DNA of 44,804 nucleotides from Gammaproteobacteria bacterium (lineage in GTDB: Bacteria; Pseudomonadota; Gammaproteobacteria; JAJFKO01). Both the position numbers and the translations under genes were made by a program. Positions 1 to 8,293 of this stretch are shown in pieces. The notes beneath the pieces were generated by a model, which was not told the origin of the DNA, did no database searches, and was given only the letters and a program-made list of their open reading frames with translations. Location: the NCBI GenBank assembly GCA_028284465.1, contig JANQRR010000033.1:1-44804 (forward strand). Direction: 5' to 3'. Each line of letters opens with the position of its first letter. The stretch's first letter is position 1.

Positions 1-263
1 CGCAAACGCGCACTGGCGCCAATCACTAAGCTACAATCAGCAATGGCTTCATCTAAGGTGTTAAATACGCGAGTTTCTGCCAATAGATCATCAGCTCCTG
101 CCGCCATCTCTACCGCTTTAGCATGCGGAAATTGCTTAGGCTGAACTAAGTAAAGTTGCTGCAATCCCATGGTTTTCAGCGCGCGCGCGGCTGCACCGAT
201 ATTACCTGGATGTGAGGTTTTGCTGAGTACTATGCGGATGTTGTGGAATTCGTTAGTCATCAT
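1..263 (-). CDS. trmJ: tRNA (cytidine/uridine-2'-O-)-methyltransferase TrmJ, N-terminal part (cut by window edge)
   Basis: This is the first ~87 residues of a SpoU/SPOUT-family methyltransferase, read on the minus strand; the rest lies beyond position 1. TrmJ methylates the 2'-OH of nucleotide 32 in several tRNAs using SAM. The visible sequence has the family's N-terminal signature, HPGNIGAAARALKTMG, followed by AAGADDLL and the motif VIGASAR near the cut. Two consecutive ATGs are possible starts (263 and 260). In many gammaproteobacteria trmJ lies beside and divergent from suhB. Here the pair is still divergent but a toxin-antitoxin cassette sits between them. TrmL/TrmH relatives share the fold, but the AAGADD segment fits TrmJ best. 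Confidence 0.88.
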   Translation of the reverse strand, partial: MMTNEFHNIRIVLSKTSHPGNIGAAARALKTMGLQQLYLVQPKQFPHAKAVEMAAGADDLLAETRVFNTLDEAIADCSLVIGASARL

Positions 264-343
264 ACTTTCTCAAAAAGGTCAAAAAAAACTAAGTATACTT
301 GATAAAATGCCAAGAAAATACTTACTACTTTTGCTTGCTTTAT

Positions 344-368
344 GAATAATTATGAGTCATAATTATTC
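344..368. promoter_or_regulatory. Perfect 25-bp palindrome, likely toxin-antitoxin operator
   Basis: The 12-base arm GAATAATTATGA (344-355) is repeated exactly in inverted orientation at 357-368, with one central base at 356. It lies 22 bp upstream of the antitoxin ATG. RelB/DinJ-type ribbon-helix-helix antitoxins repress their own operons by binding such palindromes, so this is the probable operator. An upstream in-frame ATG at 352 falls inside the palindrome, which argues against that start. Confidence 0.75.
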
Positions 369-390
369 TATAAGATTCGAGGCTAAAATT

Positions 391-618
391 ATGAGCTATA
401 AAATTCAAATTACAGTAGACAAGCAACTAAACACTACGATTAAAGCCAAAGCTAAACAAATGGGCTTATCAGTTAGTTCTTATGCTCGTTTGGTTTTAAT
501 GAGTGTTTTACCCAAAAAAAACAACCAGATACTCAAACAAGCAATAAATGATGTTAAGTCTGGCAATGTGGAAACCTTAACTTTACCCGAGTTTAACGAC
601 CAAATCGATAAACTATAA
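391..618 (+). CDS. RelB/DinJ-family antitoxin
   Basis: A 75-residue protein when started at 391, where a GAGG ribosome-binding site lies about 8 bases upstream. A longer reading from 352 would begin inside the operator palindrome and is less likely. The N-terminus (YKIQITVDKQLNTTIKAKAK) followed by MGLSVSSYARLVL has the beta-strand/helix/helix pattern of a ribbon-helix-helix DNA-binding antitoxin. The C-terminal half (IDDVKSG-like, TLTLPEF) would wrap and neutralise the toxin. It is followed 15 bp later by a YafQ-like toxin. Antitoxin and repressor roles are inferred from family and gene order. Confidence 0.85.
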   Translation: MSYKIQITVDKQLNTTIKAKAKQMGLSVSSYARLVLMSVLPKKNNQILKQAINDVKSGNVETLTLPEFNDQIDKL

Positions 619-633
619 TCACAAATAATTAAA

Positions 634-903
634 ATGCTAAAACTAGAACAAACAAAAACTTTCAAAAAGAACCTTAAAAAATATCGACACAAAAAGACTG
701 TTTTAAAAGAACTTAAAAAAGTAGTTGAATTGCTAGTTAACGATCGGCCTATTCCTATTAAATACCGTGATCACGAACTAAAAGGTAACTATAAAGGGAT
801 CCGCGAATTACATTTAAAGCCTGATGAGTTACTCTTGTATATTAAAAAACACCAAGAAAAAATTACGCTAATGGGATTAGGCAATCATTCAGATATTTTT
901 TAA
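634..903 (+). CDS. YafQ-family mRNA interferase toxin
   Basis: An 89-residue RelE/ParE-superfamily toxin of the YafQ branch, a ribosome-dependent mRNA endonuclease in characterised members. The C-terminal half matches YafQ: YRDHELKGN, GIRELHLKPDELLLY and GNHSDIF at the very end. Residues aligning with YafQ catalytic positions are His47, His60, Asp64, His85 and Phe89; the position of YafQ Asp61 is Glu58, a conservative change. All key residues are retained, so the toxin looks intact. It forms an operon with the RelB/DinJ antitoxin upstream and was probably inserted between trmJ and suhB. Confidence 0.88.
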   Translation: MLKLEQTKTFKKNLKKYRHKKTVLKELKKVVELLVNDRPIPIKYRDHELKGNYKGIRELHLKPDELLLYIKKHQEKITLMGLGNHSDIF

Positions 904-913
904 TAGAAAATAC

Positions 914-941
914 TTGACCCACTTGGCTGACTTGCTATTCT
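914..941 (+). promoter_or_regulatory. Putative sigma-70 promoter for suhB
   Basis: TTGACC (914-919) and TATTCT (936-941) are separated by 16 bases and lie just ahead of suhB, starting right after the toxin stop codon. Spacing and match are reasonable but not perfect. This would let suhB be expressed independently of the toxin-antitoxin operon. Confidence 0.45.
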
Positions 942-973
942 GTACTCATTTCAATTCATAAATCGAGAGCATT

Positions 974-1759
974 ATGCATCCATACTTAAATACCGCATTC
1001 ACCGCCGTACGTAAAGCTAGTAAAGTGATCTTACATGGTTTTGATCGTTTAGATTTAGTTAAAATCGATGAAAAAAGTCGACACAATTATGTCACTGACA
1101 TTGACCGCCAAGCTGAGCAAATTATTGTTGATGGGATCAGCAAAGCATACCCCAGCCATGCTATTTTGGCAGAAGAATCTGGCGAAAAAGCTGGCAATGA
1201 AATCACTTGGATCATTGACCCACTCGATGGCACCACTAATTTCATTCATGGTTATCCACACTTTGCGATTTCCATTGGAGTGCAAGTACAAGGCCACATT
1301 CAGCATGGCTTAATTTATGATCCACTCAGAGATGAATTGTTTACTGCTAGTCGCGGTGAAGGTGCAAGTTTAAATAATCGTAAAATCCGTGTTTCTCCAC
1401 AAATATCATTAAATGGCGCTTTTTTAGCAACCGGCTCACCCTTTCGTGATGAAAAACAATTAAATTCGTATATGAAAATGCTCGCTGCACTTTATCCAGA
1501 AACTGCTGGTATTCGTCGTGCAGGCTCGGCAGCGTTAGACTTGGCCTATGTTGCAGCTGGGCGTTTTGATGGCTTTTGGGAAATGGGTTTACAACCTTGG
1601 GATATTGCTGCAGGTTCATTATTGGTGACTGAAGCTGGTGGCTTGGTAGGTGATTTTCAAGGTGATCATCATTATCTGCAAAGTGGCCGGGTTGTCGCTG
1701 GTGCGCCAAAGATTTTTAAGCAGATCTTACAAGTTATTCAACCGTATGCTGACAAGTAA
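974..1759 (+). CDS. suhB: Inositol-1-monophosphatase family protein SuhB
   Basis: A 261-residue protein of the usual SuhB length. It hydrolyses inositol monophosphate in a Mg-dependent reaction; in Enterobacteriaceae SuhB is also part of the rRNA antitermination complex. The metal-binding and catalytic motifs are present: EESGEK around residues 67-72, WIIDPLDGTTNF around 81-92, and the C-terminal WDIAAGSLLVTEAGG. The ATG at 974 begins MHPYLNTAFTAVRKA, which aligns with known N-termini. It is divergent from trmJ and convergent with lysS. No residues appear to be missing. Confidence 0.95.
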   Translation: MHPYLNTAFTAVRKASKVILHGFDRLDLVKIDEKSRHNYVTDIDRQAEQIIVDGISKAYPSHAILAEESGEKAGNEITWIIDPLDGTTNFIHGYPHFAISIGVQVQGHIQHGLIYDPLRDELFTASRGEGASLNNRKIRVSPQISLNGAFLATGSPFRDEKQLNSYMKMLAALYPETAGIRRAGSAALDLAYVAAGRFDGFWEMGLQPWDIAAGSLLVTEAGGLVGDFQGDHHYLQSGRVVAGAPKIFKQILQVIQPYADK

Positions 1760-1770
1760 CGCTGTCCATC

Positions 1771-1801
1771 ATTGCTTCGTCGCTTCACTCCTCGCAATGA
1801 C
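1771..1801. repeat. Single arm of dispersed palindromic repeat (family A)
   Basis: The 31 bases from ATTGCTTCGTCGC to CTCGCAATGAC are the reverse complement of the left arm of the palindrome at 31912-31996. Only one arm is present, between the convergent suhB and lysS genes. It is probably a degraded or half copy of a small non-autonomous repeat. Confidence 0.7.
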
Positions 1802-1823
1802 AACAACAGAAACTACGCCATCA

Positions 1824-3368
1824 CTAATGCTCTTCACCATGGCGGGATACTTGACGCATTTGCGGAAATAAAATCACATCGCGGATCGATGGCGAATCTG
1901 TAAATAACATGGCTAAACGATCAATCCCGATCCCTTCACCACCCGTTGGTGGCATGCCATATTCTAACGCCGTAATATAATCTTCATCATAATACATCGC
2001 TTCACTATCACCTTCAGCACGCGCTTTTGCTTGCTCCTTAAAGCGTGCGGCTTGATCATCGGGATCATTTAATTCTGAAAAACCATTGGCAATCTCGCGC
2101 CCAGCAATAAATAATTCAAAGCGATCGGTGACTAACGGATCATCGTCATTGCGACGCGCTAATGGCGATACTTCTGTTGGGTATGCCGTTATAAACGTTG
2201 GATCCAACAATTTTGCTTCGACCATTTTATCAAAAATTTCAATTTGAATTTTACCGATCCCAAAATCATCCGGGGTATGAATATCTAAACGCTTAGCAAG
2301 TTTACGAATAGCATCAAGTTCATTAAGTTCAGCAGCATTAATATCAGGATTATAATGTAAAATAGCTTCCGGTACTGTTAACCGTGCAAATGGTTTCGCA
2401 AAATCATAATCACGTCCTTGATAATGCACTGTCGTGGTTCCTAATACATTTTGTGAAACTTCGCGGAACATGGTTTCCGTAAATTGCATCATGTCTTCAT
2501 GAGTAGCATAGGCTTGATAAAACTCTAGCATAGTAAATTCAGGATTATGTTGTGTCGACAATCCTTCATTACGAAAATTACGGTTTATTTCAAATACTTT
2601 TTCCATTCCACCAACGACTAAACGCTTTAAATATAATTCCGGCGCAATACGTAAATACAATTGCATATCTAAAGTATTATGATGAGTGACAAAAGGCCGC
2701 GCCGCGGCACCACCAGGAATTGGTTGCATCATTGGTGTTTCGACTTCGAGAAAATCATAGCCATGCATAAACTGACGAATACTAGCAATCAACCGTGAAC
2801 GGATCTGAAAAGTTTTGCGAGTTTGTTCATTCACCATAATGTCAAGATAACGTTGTCGATAACGCATTTCTTGATCGGTTAAACCATGGAATTTATCCGG
2901 CAATGGTCGCAATGCTTTAGTGACCAGTTGGATCTGCTTGGCTTTAATCGATAGCTCACCAGTTTTAGTTTTAAATAATTCGCCAGCAACCGCAACGATA
3001 TCGCCTAAATCCCATTTTTTAAATTCCGCATAAACACCTTCAGGCAGATCATCACGACGCACGTAAGCTTGAATACGCCCTGACATATCTTGCACATGAA
3101 TGAAACTGGCTTTGCCCATGATCCGCCGTGTCATGATCCGCCCGGCAACATGCACTTGTTGCGCGCGTTGCTGTAATTCATCAGGAGAAAGCTTGGCAAA
3201 TTGCTGGTGTAAATCAGCTGCTAAATGGTCTCGAGTGATGTTATTTGGAAAGGCATTATCCCGCTCACGCAGCTCAGCTAACTTGGCGCGCCGTTGGGCA
3301 ATTAATTCATTTTCATCGATTTTATCTTCAGCTTGAACAGGCTCATTAACCGCTTTATTATCTGCCAT
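1824..3368 (-). CDS. lysS: Lysyl-tRNA synthetase, class II
   Basis: A 514-residue class II synthetase that charges tRNA-Lys with lysine in the cytoplasm. An OB-fold anticodon-binding domain occupies roughly residues 60-170 ([21 protein letters not shown]). The catalytic core follows: motif 2 appears as [19 protein letters not shown] and motif 3 as [15 protein letters not shown] near the C-terminus. The N-terminal 30 residues are charged and variable. In many gammaproteobacteria lysS follows prfB. Here no prfB lies upstream; an island of unknown genes begins instead 143 bp before the start codon. Confidence 0.96.
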   Translation of the reverse strand: MADNKAVNEPVQAEDKIDENELIAQRRAKLAELRERDNAFPNNITRDHLAADLHQQFAKLSPDELQQRAQQVHVAGRIMTRRIMGKASFIHVQDMSGRIQAYVRRDDLPEGVYAEFKKWDLGDIVAVAGELFKTKTGELSIKAKQIQLVTKALRPLPDKFHGLTDQEMRYRQRYLDIMVNEQTRKTFQIRSRLIASIRQFMHGYDFLEVETPMMQPIPGGAAARPFVTHHNTLDMQLYLRIAPELYLKRLVVGGMEKVFEINRNFRNEGLSTQHNPEFTMLEFYQAYATHEDMMQFTETMFREVSQNVLGTTTVHYQGRDYDFAKPFARLTVPEAILHYNPDINAAELNELDAIRKLAKRLDIHTPDDFGIGKIQIEIFDKMVEAKLLDPTFITAYPTEVSPLARRNDDDPLVTDRFELFIAGREIANGFSELNDPDDQAARFKEQAKARAEGDSEAMYYDEDYITALEYGMPPTGGEGIGIDRLAMLFTDSPSIRDVILFPQMRQVSRHGEEH

Positions 3369-3511
3369 AAATGCTCTCTCACTGTCGGCTCATAAAATAG
3401 CTTATGATTCTAACACATTGGCTCAGTGATTCAATTTTAACAGCAGATATCTTATGTGCTTCTTAAACCAAACCAGATCCTAGATCATGCTTTGATCACG
3501 GTTTGACACCT

Positions 3512-4975
3512 CTAGGGCTGCTGCGTAAAAGCTTTATGCTCACCGACAACTTGAGGCTTAAGTTCTTTTGTTCTATTAATAATGAACGCCCGCGAAGTAA
3601 ATTCTTCCCATTCTTTTGTATAAGTCGTGCTGCGGCGATAATCCTTATTATGAAAGCATGAAGAGAATTGATGCAACATCTTAGCAAAAGATACAGGTTT
3701 TTTAGATTTGATTGCATTTTTATTTTTTTTCACATCGTTATTTTGTTTCACGTCATCATTTACTGCGACTCTTTCATAATGATGTGGATTCTTCCTCTCA
3801 GTTTGGCTTATTGCATTTAAAGGAGAATATTTATAAATATATTTTGTAGAAGGCTCTAAAGATTCTTCTGTTAGGCCTCTATTTTTATCTATATTTGCTG
3901 CAGCTCTTGCACCTCGTTCACGCATATCTTCCATTGCATAAGGAAACAAAAATTTTGCAATTGCATTGACCGTAGTCACAATAAACAATGACAAGCTTCT
4001 ACTGATTTGTTGAATAGGAGTTGCTTTATTGTCGTCGTTATTAGAATTATTGGCTCTGTCGATATATATTTCGTGAGTTTTTTTGTTTTGTTTATTGCCT
4101 TTCTTTGCTCTTTTTGGGGTTTGTTGTGTTGGTCTTTGTTGTATTGGTGTTTGTGTTGGTGTTGAGGCTGTTATGCTCGTGCTCTCGGTCGTAGTCGTAG
4201 TCGTAGTCGTAGTCGTAGTATTTTTATTTTCCTCTTCTTCTTTTTGTTGTGAAGTAGTTCTTGTTTCGCTAGCATCTTCTTTTTTGTTATTTTTATCCTT
4301 GTTTTCTGGTTTATTTTCTTTTTTTATTTCATTTTCTTGAGTTTTTTGATTTGTGTTATTTTCATCGTTGGTTTGCTGTTCTTTCTCTGTCGGACCATCT
4401 AAATTCTCTCCTTCTCCTACTCCTGTTGCTGCTTCCTGTTCTTCTTCTGTTGGTACTGGCTGTTCAGCTTCAGCACTTTCTTGCTGTTCAGTGTTTGCAT
4501 CTTGACCTGTTTGTCGTTCTTCTCCTGTTGATACTGGCTCTTCAGCTTCAGCACTTTCTTGCAGTTCAGTATTTGTCTCTTGATCTGTTTGTGGTTCTTC
4601 TTTTGTTAGTACTGGCTCTTCAGCTTCTATTACTTTAGGCGTCGTTTCAGTTATTTCCGTTGTCTCAGCCCGTACAACTTCTGTTTCATTTTCTTTTTCT
4701 TGCGTCTCTTTTTTTTGTGATAAATCCAATACTATTGGTAACTCACCTTTATCTTTTAGTTTTTTATTTTTAGTGGTTTTTTGTGGAGGAGTAGCCACAC
4801 CAAATCTCTTGTTTTTTTTGCTTTTCTTTTTAAATCTCTTGTTTTTTTTGCTTTTCTTTTTCTTTCCGTCATCGTCTGTACTTTCCAGACCAAATCGGAT
4901 TGCTTTAACTTTCCCACTGTAAGGCTGAGTTTTTTTCGTAGGACTTGTGCCGAACCTTCGGTTTTTTCTTGGCAT
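3512..4975 (-). CDS. Low-complexity, highly charged repeat protein of unknown function
   Basis: A 487-residue protein not recognised as any family. The N-terminus (~1-75) is very basic, with repeated KNKRF-type clusters that look like nuclear-localisation signals. Residues ~80-260 are acidic and Thr/Glu/Gln-rich, including a 26-residue repeat (TNTE-QQESAEAE). A run of about 12 threonines follows near 265, then another basic Gln/Pro stretch. Only the last ~150 residues look partly ordered, with a weakly hydrophobic segment (LSLFIVTTVNAIAKFLF). A good ribosome-binding site (AAGGA) precedes the ATG. It may be transcribed after the 284-aa gene upstream. A secreted host-directed protein is possible, but this is inference from composition only. 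Confidence 0.7.
   Translation of the reverse strand: MPRKNRRFGTSPTKKTQPYSGKVKAIRFGLESTDDDGKKKKSKKNKRFKKKSKKNKRFGVATPPQKTTKNKKLKDKGELPIVLDLSQKKETQEKENETEVVRAETTEITETTPKVIEAEEPVLTKEEPQTDQETNTELQESAEAEEPVSTGEERQTGQDANTEQQESAEAEQPVPTEEEQEAATGVGEGENLDGPTEKEQQTNDENNTNQKTQENEIKKENKPENKDKNNKKEDASETRTTSQQKEEEENKNTTTTTTTTTTTESTSITASTPTQTPIQQRPTQQTPKRAKKGNKQNKKTHEIYIDRANNSNNDDNKATPIQQISRSLSLFIVTTVNAIAKFLFPYAMEDMRERGARAAANIDKNRGLTEESLEPSTKYIYKYSPLNAISQTERKNPHHYERVAVNDDVKQNNDVKKNKNAIKSKKPVSFAKMLHQFSSCFHNKDYRRSTTYTKEWEEFTSRAFIINRTKELKPQVVGEHKAFTQQP
4188..4220. repeat. Hexanucleotide microsatellite coding for polythreonine
   Basis: The unit GTCGTA is repeated about five times in the plus strand, giving alternating ACT and ACG codons (all Thr) in the 487-aa protein. 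Gain or loss of units keeps the frame, so it would change tract length rather than switch the gene off. Confidence 0.85.
4444..4629. repeat. Three imperfect 78-bp tandem repeats inside the 487-aa gene
   Basis: The landmark TACTGGC recurs at a 78-bp period (GGTACTGGC at 4452, GATACTGGC at 4530, AGTACTGGC at 4608). Each unit encodes about 26 residues with the pattern EPV-T-EE-QT-Q--NTE-QESAEAE. The spacing is exact while the sequence has diverged, indicating an older duplication. Confidence 0.85.
4802..4861. repeat. Perfect 30-bp tandem duplication
   Basis: The 30 bases beginning AAATCTCTTG (4802-4831) are repeated without change at 4832-4861. They encode the doubled basic cluster KKKSKKNKRF in the 487-aa protein. 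Perfect identity suggests a recent duplication. Confidence 0.9.
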
Positions 4976-5040
4976 GATATTTCCTTATTTTAATTCACCA
5001 TTCTCTTCTAATAGAATTTAAGAACATAAGTTTAGTAGTT

Positions 5041-5895
5041 TCATTTCCGGGAGCTAAGTGTTTCTTTACCTTTCTCTTTATACTCATTAATTTGGCTTTC
5101 TAACTCAGACTTAATTTCCTTTATAAACGGTGACGGCTCTTTTTTAATAAAGTCATCTATTAAGTTTTTTAAATATTCGATTCTTTTTTCAATAGGTTGA
5201 TATTCTTCTTCTAACTCTTCTTGTTCAGGTAAATTATCCGCTTTGACTAACATTGTATCATATTCTTCTATTTTTTGCGAAATTGTCTTTGGTAAATCTT
5301 GGTGTTTTTTTACAATAAGCATTGTTTTATCATCTTCAAAATTTGTTAACAAATCTTTTATCAAATGCTTAAGTTCATTTGTGGAATCTTCTTTACCTTC
5401 ATTAAAAGACTCTAGACAAGCTTCAAGTATATGATGCCGGAGTAAACTGATCGCACCTCTCCTAAACCCTTTTTGAAGATTATATGCCCATGTTTCATTA
5501 TCATAAAGTGTCAAGCCATGCAAATATAGCAAAGTTTCACTTTCAGTATATTTTTGCTTTAATATACTTATTGTTTGCTTTAAATTTGTACTTTCTTTTT
5601 CTAATTCGGTAATTCTTTCAAGTTGAGCAATTGCTTGCTTTAGTGTTTCTTGCACTCCTATTAACCTGCTTTTTAAATCACCATTTTTTTGTTGCTGATG
5701 ACTTGAATTTGATTGAGATGAAGACGAAGCAGAAGCACCATCAGCAGAAGTGCCATTGTTAGAGTCGCTAGGAGAAGTTGTATCAGTAGCAGAAACAGTT
5801 GATGATTCCTTCTCATCTGGTGATTGCTTGTCATTGTTGTCTTGCCAATATTTTTTAAAAGTTTTACTGCTAAGACGTACTCCAGCCCCAAACAT
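5041..5895 (-). CDS. Coiled-coil protein of unknown function
   Basis: A 284-residue protein with no recognised family. Residues ~15-75 form a disordered Ser/Thr/Asn/Gln-rich linker (ASASSSSQSNSS). Two long helical charged stretches follow: one around 78-120 (LKQAIAQLERITELEKES) and one around 215-280 rich in Glu and Lys, both typical of coiled coils. The middle part (YLHGLTLYDNETWAYNLQKG) is the most ordered-looking segment. GAGG lies a suitable distance ahead of the ATG. There is no signal peptide or membrane segment. It is upstream of and collinear with the 487-aa gene (65 bp gap), so the two may be co-transcribed. Function unknown. Confidence 0.7.
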   Translation of the reverse strand: MFGAGVRLSSKTFKKYWQDNNDKQSPDEKESSTVSATDTTSPSDSNNGTSADGASASSSSQSNSSHQQQKNGDLKSRLIGVQETLKQAIAQLERITELEKESTNLKQTISILKQKYTESETLLYLHGLTLYDNETWAYNLQKGFRRGAISLLRHHILEACLESFNEGKEDSTNELKHLIKDLLTNFEDDKTMLIVKKHQDLPKTISQKIEEYDTMLVKADNLPEQEELEEEYQPIEKRIEYLKNLIDDFIKKEPSPFIKEIKSELESQINEYKEKGKETLSSRK

Positions 5896-6172
5896 AGATG
5901 CTTACCTCAATTTAGATTGATTACTGTACTAAGTTTTTTCATCATCCTTGAAGTTAGCAAAAACTCTCAGCTTTTGAGCAATTTTTAAAAATTTTATATT
6001 TCTTTATCACAAATTTGAACTAAGTTTAATGCAAAAGTAGTTATTATTCAACCAAAAATTAAAGCTGAATAAATTATAATCATAAAATAACATGTTTGAT
6101 AAATAATTATCCTTCCCCCTATTAAATAATTATCGACCGACCGTTTACATAAAAACATAGTAGTGGTAAAAT
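5896..6172. promoter_or_regulatory. Divergent intergenic region with a promoter for the plus-strand operon
   Basis: This AT-rich stretch separates the minus-strand 284-aa gene from the plus-strand 676-aa gene. TTTACA (6144-6149) and TAAAAT (6167-6172) are 17 bases apart, with TGG directly before the -10 (extended -10 type), a good promoter for the plus-strand operon. GACCGACCG just upstream of the -35 faintly resembles half of the TetR-like palindrome at 32092. No small gene is seen here. Confidence 0.5.
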
Positions 6173-6233
6173 TCTACCAAAATGTTTATGATCAATTTTA
6201 TTATAAAAAGTATAAATGGAGGATCATTACTAA

Positions 6234-8264
6234 ATGGCAAGAACTGCACCCCAAACTACACAAGAACATGACCCAAAAGAAAAAGGAAAAGAAACAGTCG
6301 ATCTTTTTTCGGGAATTTCTGATCAAGAAGAAATTAATGAGCAAGAAAAAGCAAAAAAGATTATTGCTGCTCTTGGTGAAATCATAGATGATTCCCAAAC
6401 GCAACAATATGCTGCTACGCATTCTCTAACCCAAACCTTGCTTTGCCAAATCGATGCTCTGCTTGCTGAATATAATACGAACCCCAAAACTGAAATTTGC
6501 TCATATGAATCTTTAAGAGAAAAAATCTCCCGATGGATTCAAATATTAACAATTAATCAACAAACAAGTAACCCGGCAAATATAGCCTTACAAAAAATTC
6601 AATTAACCATTATTGGCGAGTCGGTAGCTGCACAAAGTAAAAAACGTAAACCACGATATACTAGTAGATACAATAATTTGTTTGAAAAATTTATTGAATT
6701 ACTTACTAAAAAATCTAAAAATAAAATAATAAATCAATTTGCCACAAAACATCCTCATACCCAAAAAGCCTTGTCTGAATTAAAACAAATGTTAAGCTTT
6801 TTGGAACTAAAAAAAACTGTATTAACACCGCTTATCGAAATTTTAGACATTATTATCGCAGCTAAAACACCGGAAGAATTTTTTGGCGCGTTGTTAACTA
6901 TACCCGCCTCTTCTCCTTACATTAGCTTACAAGGCATAAGCCTTCAAGCTAAGCAAGAAATGACAGAGTTAAATACTAACACAGAAAAAATGACAACTTT
7001 GATGTTGCTATGCCAACAACATATTAAATCAAATCCTGGATTTAGTGAGTTAAAACAGCAATTATTACAATTCAAATCACCACCGCAAAGGACTTCTCGA
7101 TCACGCAGAGAAAACTCTACTCAATTTAGTAGTGAAATTGATTCAGCAAAAAATTTAAAAGCGCTTACGAGAACTGTAAAAAACATTCAAAGATTTTTTG
7201 GTTTTGCCTACGTATGGAAAAAAGTCAATGGTTGGGTTGTCATGGCAAAGCAAGAAAATCCCCGTCAAAATCCTTTCTATAATTCACTCATCAACAATAT
7301 ATTTAGAAACTCCGCTTTTTCACATGCAGAAATATTAAAAAAATGGCAAGGTGATGCTTCTCTAGCACGCAATTCAATGCAAAATAATGGTGTATTTCGT
7401 AAAGAACAAAGTAAACATGAAGAAGCTATTAAAAGAACTCGAAATGCGCGTGATAGAACAATACGCCGAAATCAAGCGCTAAATACAACCATAGCAGACC
7501 TTAATCAAACTATACAAGCCAAAGATGGAAAGATAGAACAACTTAATCAAACAATACAACAATCACAACTACTCGGTGAAAGTCAAACAATGGGTGGGAC
7601 TTCAACAATTGGCAATGGCGACAAACACACACCCAAGAAAAATTATATTAAAGATAGAGAGAAAATAAAAATGTATACAACATCACTTCAACGAAAAGTG
7701 TTAGATGCTTTTTATACAGAACGAGCAAAACTTCTCAAAGCTTTAAAAAATTCAACTTCACGACCAAAACCAAGAGCCTCTCAGACAAGCACCTCTTCAT
7801 CTCCAAAGCTTTTCTCAGCTCAAGAGGCAAAAGCTTTAAATCCGCTAGAAACCCAAAAAATATGCACAATAATCGACGGAATAGTATTTAATTTTCTACT
7901 ACATTTAAGCGAAAAAGAAACAAAAGAAAATCCTAAAAAATCAAAAGGAGCGAAAGAATATCTTAAAGAATTAAAACAAAAATACCAAAAAACATATCCT
8001 GATGAAATAGCCAACCTTAACGAAGTATTCACTGAAATTGCAAAATCTCAGCGCTCTGACGATGGTAATAAGAAAGATCCAAAAAATAACAACGTTGACT
8101 ACCTTAAAGTTTTATATCAGCTTTATCATCCCAGCAAAAGTAACGGATATGTAACACCAAGTGAATTAAATGCCACAACGATAGAATATATTCGTGAAGA
8201 AGCAAAAACGCAATCACCTTCACAAACAACAGTAAAACGAAGCAGTCGTCGCCCACCAGGCTAA
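6234..8264 (+). CDS. Large helical protein of unknown function (676 aa)
   Basis: Not recognised. The protein is hydrophilic and predicted largely helical, without a signal peptide or convincing membrane span. Residues ~1-30 are charged and disordered; ~150-160 carry a basic KKRKPRY cluster. A short coiled coil lies around 415-450 (LNTTIADLNQTIQ, IEQLNQTIQQS), preceded by a very basic run of NARDRTIRRN type. A Ser/Lys-rich linker follows at ~505-525, then a separate C-terminal helical part ending in a basic, proline-rich tail (RRPPG). GGAGG lies 11 bases before the ATG, and an extended -10 promoter is visible further upstream. It is the first gene of a three-gene operon. A secreted, host-interacting role is possible but unproven. 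Confidence 0.75.
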   Translation: MARTAPQTTQEHDPKEKGKETVDLFSGISDQEEINEQEKAKKIIAALGEIIDDSQTQQYAATHSLTQTLLCQIDALLAEYNTNPKTEICSYESLREKISRWIQILTINQQTSNPANIALQKIQLTIIGESVAAQSKKRKPRYTSRYNNLFEKFIELLTKKSKNKIINQFATKHPHTQKALSELKQMLSFLELKKTVLTPLIEILDIIIAAKTPEEFFGALLTIPASSPYISLQGISLQAKQEMTELNTNTEKMTTLMLLCQQHIKSNPGFSELKQQLLQFKSPPQRTSRSRRENSTQFSSEIDSAKNLKALTRTVKNIQRFFGFAYVWKKVNGWVVMAKQENPRQNPFYNSLINNIFRNSAFSHAEILKKWQGDASLARNSMQNNGVFRKEQSKHEEAIKRTRNARDRTIRRNQALNTTIADLNQTIQAKDGKIEQLNQTIQQSQLLGESQTMGGTSTIGNGDKHTPKKNYIKDREKIKMYTTSLQRKVLDAFYTERAKLLKALKNSTSRPKPRASQTSTSSSPKLFSAQEAKALNPLETQKICTIIDGIVFNFLLHLSEKETKENPKKSKGAKEYLKELKQKYQKTYPDEIANLNEVFTEIAKSQRSDDGNKKDPKNNNVDYLKVLYQLYHPSKSNGYVTPSELNATTIEYIREEAKTQSPSQTTVKRSSRRPPG

Positions 8265-8293
8265 TACATTAATATATATACGGAGATACGATC

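Noticed and set aside
1771..1996. CRISPR array formed by the GTCATTGCGAG repeats
   Set aside because: Copies are few, far apart, inverted and palindromic, with no regular spacers and no cas genes in the window.
4188..4220. Phase-variable switch through the GTCGTA microsatellite
   Set aside because: The unit is six bases long, so changes of copy number keep the reading frame; only polythreonine length would vary.
4083..4638. Plus-strand open frames rich in Val and Leu opposite the 487-aa gene
   Set aside because: They are mirror images of the repetitive Thr/Gln/Glu codons on the minus strand, have no ribosome-binding site and no natural composition.
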